From NCBI GenBank assembly GCA_913776675.1, contig CAJYRE010000095.1:1-9970 (forward strand): DNA of 9,970 nucleotides, given 5' to 3'. Made by a program: the position numbers and the translations under genes. Each line of letters starts with the position of its first letter. Position 1 is the stretch's first letter. Positions 6,759-9,970 of this stretch are shown piece after piece. The notes under the pieces are model-generated. The model worked only from the letters and a program-made list of their open reading frames with translations. It did no database searches and was not told the DNA's origin. The DNA is from Rhizobiaceae bacterium (lineage in GTDB: Bacteria > Pseudomonadota > Alphaproteobacteria > Rhizobiales > Rhizobiaceae).

Positions 6759-7409
6759 ATGTTTCTGAATGCTATGCTCAACAAGAAAACCGTGATGCCA
6801 ACGGCAGAAACGGCCCTGCCGGGGCGGCAAACGCCCATTCTTGGGCCAGTCACCCATTTTGTCTCCGGCAGGTCGCTGCAAGGCCCTTATCCAGACGGTT
6901 TTAAAACTGTCTATCTCGGCATGGGCTGTTTCTGGGGTGCGGAGCGTTTACTGTGGAACACGCCGGGTGTGTGGGTAACGGCGGCTGGCTATCAGGGCGG
7001 TTTTACGCCAAACCCAACCTATGAGGAAACCTGCACCGGGCAGACAGGCCACACCGAAGTGGTCAAGGTGGTCTATGATCCGGCCACGGTGACGCTGGAA
7101 ACCCTCTTGAAGATCTTCTTTGAAGAGCATGATCCCACCCAAGGCATGCGCCAGGGCAATGATATTGGCACCACCTATCGCTCGGCAATTTATGTCGAGG
7201 ATGATGCCGATCTGGCTGTGGCGAAAAAGGCGGAAAGCGCTTTTCAGCAGGCGTTGAAAGCCGCCGGACATCGTGAGGCGATTACCACGGAAATCACCCG
7301 CGCTGGACCGTTTTACTATGCCGAAGACTATCACCAGCAATATCTGGCCAAGAACCCCCGTGGCTATTGCGGCTTGCGTGGCACCGGGGTTTCTTGTCCA
7401 ATTGGTTAA
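6759..7409 (+). CDS. msrA: Peptide-methionine (S)-S-oxide reductase MsrA
   Basis: The 216-residue enzyme reduces the S-epimer of methionine sulfoxide in proteins and free amino acid, using thioredoxin, and so repairs oxidative damage. The active-site motif GCFWGAER carries the catalytic C57. The family segments [40 protein letters not shown] and [12 protein letters not shown] follow in the expected order. Two C-terminal resolving cysteines are present, C204 (GYCG) and C213 (SCP), as in E. coli MsrA (212 residues), so it is a three-cysteine type. The N-terminal 50 residues match the extension of the E. coli form. Three nearby in-frame ATGs exist (6684, 6753, 6759); the last was chosen from the AGGAG spacing. 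The small membrane protein lies 31 bp upstream. No signal peptide is seen, so it should be cytoplasmic. Confidence 0.96.
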   Translation: MFLNAMLNKKTVMPTAETALPGRQTPILGPVTHFVSGRSLQGPYPDGFKTVYLGMGCFWGAERLLWNTPGVWVTAAGYQGGFTPNPTYEETCTGQTGHTEVVKVVYDPATVTLETLLKIFFEEHDPTQGMRQGNDIGTTYRSAIYVEDDADLAVAKKAESAFQQALKAAGHREAITTEITRAGPFYYAEDYHQQYLAKNPRGYCGLRGTGVSCPIG

Positions 7410-7421
7410 AAAAGCAACAGA

Positions 7422-7472
7422 AAGGCAGATTTCGCTCCGGGTTGTGGATATTTTTTCGGCGAAATCTGCTTT
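7422..7472. repeat. Long inverted repeat (14-bp arms) after msrA
   Basis: AAGGCAGATTTCGC (7422-7435) pairs with GCGAAATCTGCTTT (7459-7472) around a 23-base loop; 13 pairs are Watson-Crick and one is G-U. It starts 13 bases after the msrA stop. The right arm is not followed by a long T run on the plus strand, so it may protect the mRNA 3' end or aid the adjacent terminator rather than terminate alone. Confidence 0.6.
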
Positions 7473-7484
7473 CATCCACTGATA

Positions 7485-7517
7485 TTTACCAGTTGAAAAA
7501 AATCTGGTGAATTTTTT
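7485..7517 (+). terminator. Rho-independent terminator downstream of msrA
   Basis: TTTACCAG (7485-7492) pairs with CTGGTGAA (7504-7511), with one G-U pair, around an 11-base A-rich loop, followed by six T residues (7512-7517). It is placed to end the membrane protein-msrA transcript, 118 bp before the next gene. An alternative pairing TTGAAAAAA/TTTTTTCAA (7493-7501 with 7512-7520) would compete with it. Confidence 0.65.
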
Positions 7518-7634
7518 CAAAAGGCGTGCAAGGATGTAGCCCAGCCAAACCTAAGAGGGGGCAGGTCAGTCACAATCATACCCAAAAGATATGGGGCGGA
7601 CCGATAAGATCAATAGCAACATCAGGGCTGCACA

Positions 7635-8627
7635 ATGAAGAAATCTCTTATCACGTTGTTTGCCATGGCTGCCATGTCGGCATCGGCGCTGGCCGCCGAC
7701 ATCAAGCCTGCGCTTGTTTATGGTACAGGCGGCAAATTCGACAAATCCTTCAACGAGGCAGCTTTCCACGGTGCGGATAAGTTCGAGAAGGAAACCGGCA
7801 TCAAGTTCCGCGATTTCGAACCCACCAGCGACACCCAGGGCGAGCAGGCCATTCGTAACTTTGCTTCCAAGGGCTTTAACCCGGTTGTGGCTGTTTCCTT
7901 TGCCTGGAGCTCGGCAATGGAAAAGGTTGCGGGTGAATTTCCAGACACCAAGTTTGTGATTGTTGACTCGGTTGTGGATAAGCCCAACGTTCGCTCGGTT
8001 GTGTTCAAGGAAGAAGAAGGTTCTTACCTCGTGGGCCTGTTGGCGGGTATGGCCTCGAAATCCGGCAAGGTCGGCTTCGTTGGCGGCATGGATATTCCAC
8101 TGATCCGCAAGTTTGAATGCGGTTACGAGCAGGGCGCTCGCGCAGCCAACCCCAAGATCGAAGTGTTCCAGAACATGGTTGGCACCACGGGTGCGGCCTG
8201 GAACGACCCGGTTCGCGGTGGCGAATTGGCCAAGAACCAGATCGATCAGGGTTCGGACGTGATTTACGCGGCAGCCGGTGCATCGGGCATGGGCGTGTTG
8301 CAGACCGCAGCCGACAGCAAGAAGTTCTCGATTGGTGTGGACTCCAACCAGAACCACCTGCACCCTGGCTCGGTTCTGACCTCCATGGTCAAGCGCGTTG
8401 ATCTGGCAGTTTACAATGCCTATTCCGATGCCAAGAACGGCAAGTTTACTCCCGGCGTGCAGACGTTGGGCGTGAAGGAAGATGGCGTCATGGCTGCTGT
8501 TGACGACAACAACAAGGCGTTGATCACCCCCGAAATGAAGAAGGCCATCGAAAAAGCCAAGGCTGACATGATTGCCGGAACGTTGAAGGTTCACGATTAC
8601 ATGGCAGACAATTCCTGCCCGAAGTGA
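7635..8627 (+). CDS. BMP/PnrA-family ABC transporter substrate-binding protein, probably for nucleosides
   Basis: The 330-residue periplasmic binding protein would capture a small solute and deliver it to the ABC importer encoded next. Residues 1-20 are a signal peptide ending ASALA before AD; there is no lipobox cysteine, so it is soluble in the periplasm rather than lipid-anchored like the spirochaete members. Family landmarks are GGKFDKSFNEAA (32-43), the EEGSYLVGLLAGMAS segment (127-141), KVGFVGGMDIPLI (145-157), YEQGARA (164-170), YAAAGASGMGV (211-221) and GVDSNQN (234-240). Characterised PnrA relatives bind purine nucleosides, and that is the likely ligand, though the BMP fold has other ligands too. 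AGGG 9 bases before the ATG is a modest ribosome-binding site. The 225-bp upstream gap holds the msrA terminator and no riboswitch I can recognise. A strong hairpin separates it from the ATPase gene. Confidence 0.92.
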   Translation: MKKSLITLFAMAAMSASALAADIKPALVYGTGGKFDKSFNEAAFHGADKFEKETGIKFRDFEPTSDTQGEQAIRNFASKGFNPVVAVSFAWSSAMEKVAGEFPDTKFVIVDSVVDKPNVRSVVFKEEEGSYLVGLLAGMASKSGKVGFVGGMDIPLIRKFECGYEQGARAANPKIEVFQNMVGTTGAAWNDPVRGGELAKNQIDQGSDVIYAAAGASGMGVLQTAADSKKFSIGVDSNQNHLHPGSVLTSMVKRVDLAVYNAYSDAKNGKFTPGVQTLGVKEDGVMAAVDDNNKALITPEMKKAIEKAKADMIAGTLKVHDYMADNSCPK

Positions 8628-8637
8628 TGTGACATTG

Positions 8638-8671
8638 GGGCGCAAGCGGTTTTGCCGTCTTGCGCCCTTTT
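8638..8671 (+). terminator. Strong hairpin terminator between the binding protein and ATPase genes
   Basis: GGGCGCAAG (8638-8646) pairs perfectly with CTTGCGCCC (8659-8667), extended inward by CGG/CCG (8647-8649 with 8655-8657, one unpaired T), and is followed by TTTT (8668-8671). It begins 10 bases after the binding-protein stop. Such intra-operon hairpins commonly give partial termination and stabilise the upstream message, so the binding protein would be made in excess of the ATPase and permeases. Confidence 0.8.
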
Positions 8672-8728
8672 CATGTCTGGATGATCCACTTTTTAATTTT
8701 TAACAACATGAGACATACTCTCGCATCC

Positions 8729-8732
8729 GGAG
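8729..8732 (+). promoter_or_regulatory. Ribosome-binding site deciding the GTG start of the ATPase
   Basis: GGAG lies 9 bases before the GTG at 8742. No in-frame ATG exists between the upstream stop (8709-8711) and the conserved region, so a GTG start is required. Confidence 0.55.
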
Positions 8733-8741
8733 CCTGATGAC

Positions 8742-9970
8742 GTGGTTCAAGTGCAAGCGATTGAGCTGATCGGGATCGACAAGAAATTCGGTCCTGTTCA
8801 CGCAAACAAAAATATCAACCTCACGGTTGCCAAGGGCTCCATCCACGGCATTATCGGTGAAAATGGTGCGGGAAAATCGACGCTGATGTCGATTCTCTAC
8901 GGCTTTTATCAGGCCGACAGCGGCGAGATTAAAATCAGCGGCCAGACGGCCAATATCAAAGACAGCCAATCGGCCATTTCCGCAGGCATTGGCATGGTGC
9001 ATCAGCATTTCATGCTGGTGGACAATTTCACGGTTTTGGAAAACGTGATGTTGGGGGCCGAAGGCGGCATGCTGATGGCCAAGGGCACGGCAGCGGCACG
9101 TCAGTCTCTCAAGCAGCTTGAAACCGATTATGGTCTGGATGTTGATCCCGATGCGGTGGTGGAAGAATTGCCGGTGGGACGTCAGCAGCGGGTGGAAATT
9201 CTCAAAGCGCTGTATCGTGGCGCTGATATTCTCATTCTCGATGAGCCAACCGGGGTTTTGACGCCTGCCGAGGCTGATCACCTCTTTAAAATTTTGGGTG
9301 TGTTGCGCGATCAGGGCAAGACGGTCATTCTGATCACCCACAAACTGCGCGAAATCATGGCGATTACCGACACCGTGTCCGTCATGCGCCGGGGCGAGAT
9401 CGTTGCCACGCGCGCCACCAAAGAGACGACGGTGGAAGAACTGGCCGAGCTGATGGTGGGCCGTCGCGTGCTGTTGCAGGTGGATAAGCAGCCCGCCAAG
9501 CCGGGCGATGTGCTGTTGTCGGTGCGCAATCTGACCGTCAAGGACAGCCGTGGCGTGGTCATGGTCGATGACGTGTCGTTTGACGTGCGGGCAGGCGAAA
9601 TCCTTGGCATTGCAGGCGTGGCGGGCAATGGCCAGAGCGAGTTGCTGGAGGCCATTACCGGGATTCGCAAGCCAGTGTCCGGCGAAATCCTGATTGAAGG
9701 CAAGCCGGTGACCGGCTTTGATCCGGCCCATTTGCGCAAAATCGGCCTTGGCCATATCCCGGAAGACCGCCACCATATGGGTCTGGTTTTGCCGTTTGAA
9801 GAAAGCCAGAATGCCATTTTGGGCTATCACCGCGACAGCCGTTACGGCAAAGGCGTGTTTCTCAATCCAGCGGCCATTCGGCAGGCGGCAGAGATCGAGA
9901 TTGCTAAATATGATATTCGCCCGCCCAATCCTCGGCTGAAAACCGCCAATTTCTCCGGCGGCAACCAGCA
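8742..9970 (+). CDS. ABC transporter ATP-binding protein, tandem-domain nucleoside/sugar type, 3' truncated by the window
   Basis: The first 409 residues of a two-domain ATPase energising uptake of the solute bound by the upstream protein. Domain 1 has Walker A GENGAGKST (39-47), Q-loop Q88 in HQHF, a family-type signature LPVGRQQR (143-150), Walker B ILILDEPT (163-170) and H-loop H200. Domain 2 starts near 257 and has a degenerate Walker A, AGVAGNGQSE (291-300), lacking the lysine, as is normal for the RbsA and YufO/NupO class. Its signature SGGNQ is just reached at the right edge. The start is GTG at 8742; another in-frame GTG at 8751 is possible. It lies 114 bp after the binding-protein stop. 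Two permease genes are expected next. The domain layout would also fit a sugar importer, but pairing with a BMP protein points to nucleosides. Confidence 0.93.
   Translation, partial: MVQVQAIELIGIDKKFGPVHANKNINLTVAKGSIHGIIGENGAGKSTLMSILYGFYQADSGEIKISGQTANIKDSQSAISAGIGMVHQHFMLVDNFTVLENVMLGAEGGMLMAKGTAAARQSLKQLETDYGLDVDPDAVVEELPVGRQQRVEILKALYRGADILILDEPTGVLTPAEADHLFKILGVLRDQGKTVILITHKLREIMAITDTVSVMRRGEIVATRATKETTVEELAELMVGRRVLLQVDKQPAKPGDVLLSVRNLTVKDSRGVVMVDDVSFDVRAGEILGIAGVAGNGQSELLEAITGIRKPVSGEILIEGKPVTGFDPAHLRKIGLGHIPEDRHHMGLVLPFEESQNAILGYHRDSRYGKGVFLNPAAIRQAAEIEIAKYDIRPPNPRLKTANFSGGNQ

Noticed and set aside
7521..7634. Possible riboswitch in the binding-protein leader
   Set aside because: No purine, guanidine or other riboswitch core that I know could be matched, and no convincing multi-stem fold was seen.
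7566..8645. Minus-strand open frame of 359 codons opposite the binding-protein gene
   Set aside because: The plus strand has a signal peptide and BMP family motifs. The antisense frame is a codon-bias artefact with no recognisable domain.
8742..9830. Long minus-strand open frame (about 376 codons from 9830) opposite the ABC ATPase
   Set aside because: The plus strand encodes a complete set of ABC motifs in order. The antisense translation is rich in His, Gln and Asn with no recognisable domain, typical of a shadow frame.
1..9970. CRISPR array or insertion sequence
   Set aside because: No regularly spaced repeats of 24-40 bases, no transposase gene and no terminal inverted repeats with target duplication were found.

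Overview
The window looks like chromosome of an alphaproteobacterium of the Rhizobiales, most likely Rhizobiaceae. The grounds are moderate-to-high GC, a tRNA-Ser(GGA) with encoded CCA, an MsrA and a BMP-type uptake system of the kind common in that group, and alphaproteobacterial-style HTH/integrase genes. The species cannot be fixed from this sequence alone.

The left part, about 1-6121, reads as one end of an integrated genomic island whose genes all point left. From the tRNA inward it holds an AlpA-like winged-helix regulator, a second HTH protein with a possible zinc ribbon that overlaps the first by an ATGA junction, a complete tyrosine recombinase, and then a type I restriction-modification locus. 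That locus has an intact hsdR and only the first 24 codons of hsdM, which runs off the left edge. hsdS is presumably beyond it. The integrase module ends about 220 bp from the 3' end of a tRNA-Ser gene, the classic target for such recombinases. The far end of the island is outside the window.

The right part, 6209-9970, looks like host backbone read rightward. A small two-segment membrane protein of unknown role is followed by msrA (methionine sulfoxide repair), probably as one transcript ending in a hairpin plus T6 terminator. Then come a periplasmic BMP/PnrA-type solute-binding protein with a clear signal peptide, a strong terminator-like hairpin, and a two-domain ABC ATPase that runs off the right edge. 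The binding protein and ATPase form the start of a probable nucleoside uptake operon; the two permease genes would be expected next. The hairpin between them probably lets the binding protein be made in excess.

There is no wholly new system that can be proven here. The least explained part is the 4840-6118 segment: two coupled DNA-binding proteins, several inverted and direct repeats, and the probable attachment site. No gene-free stretch exceeds 300 bases.
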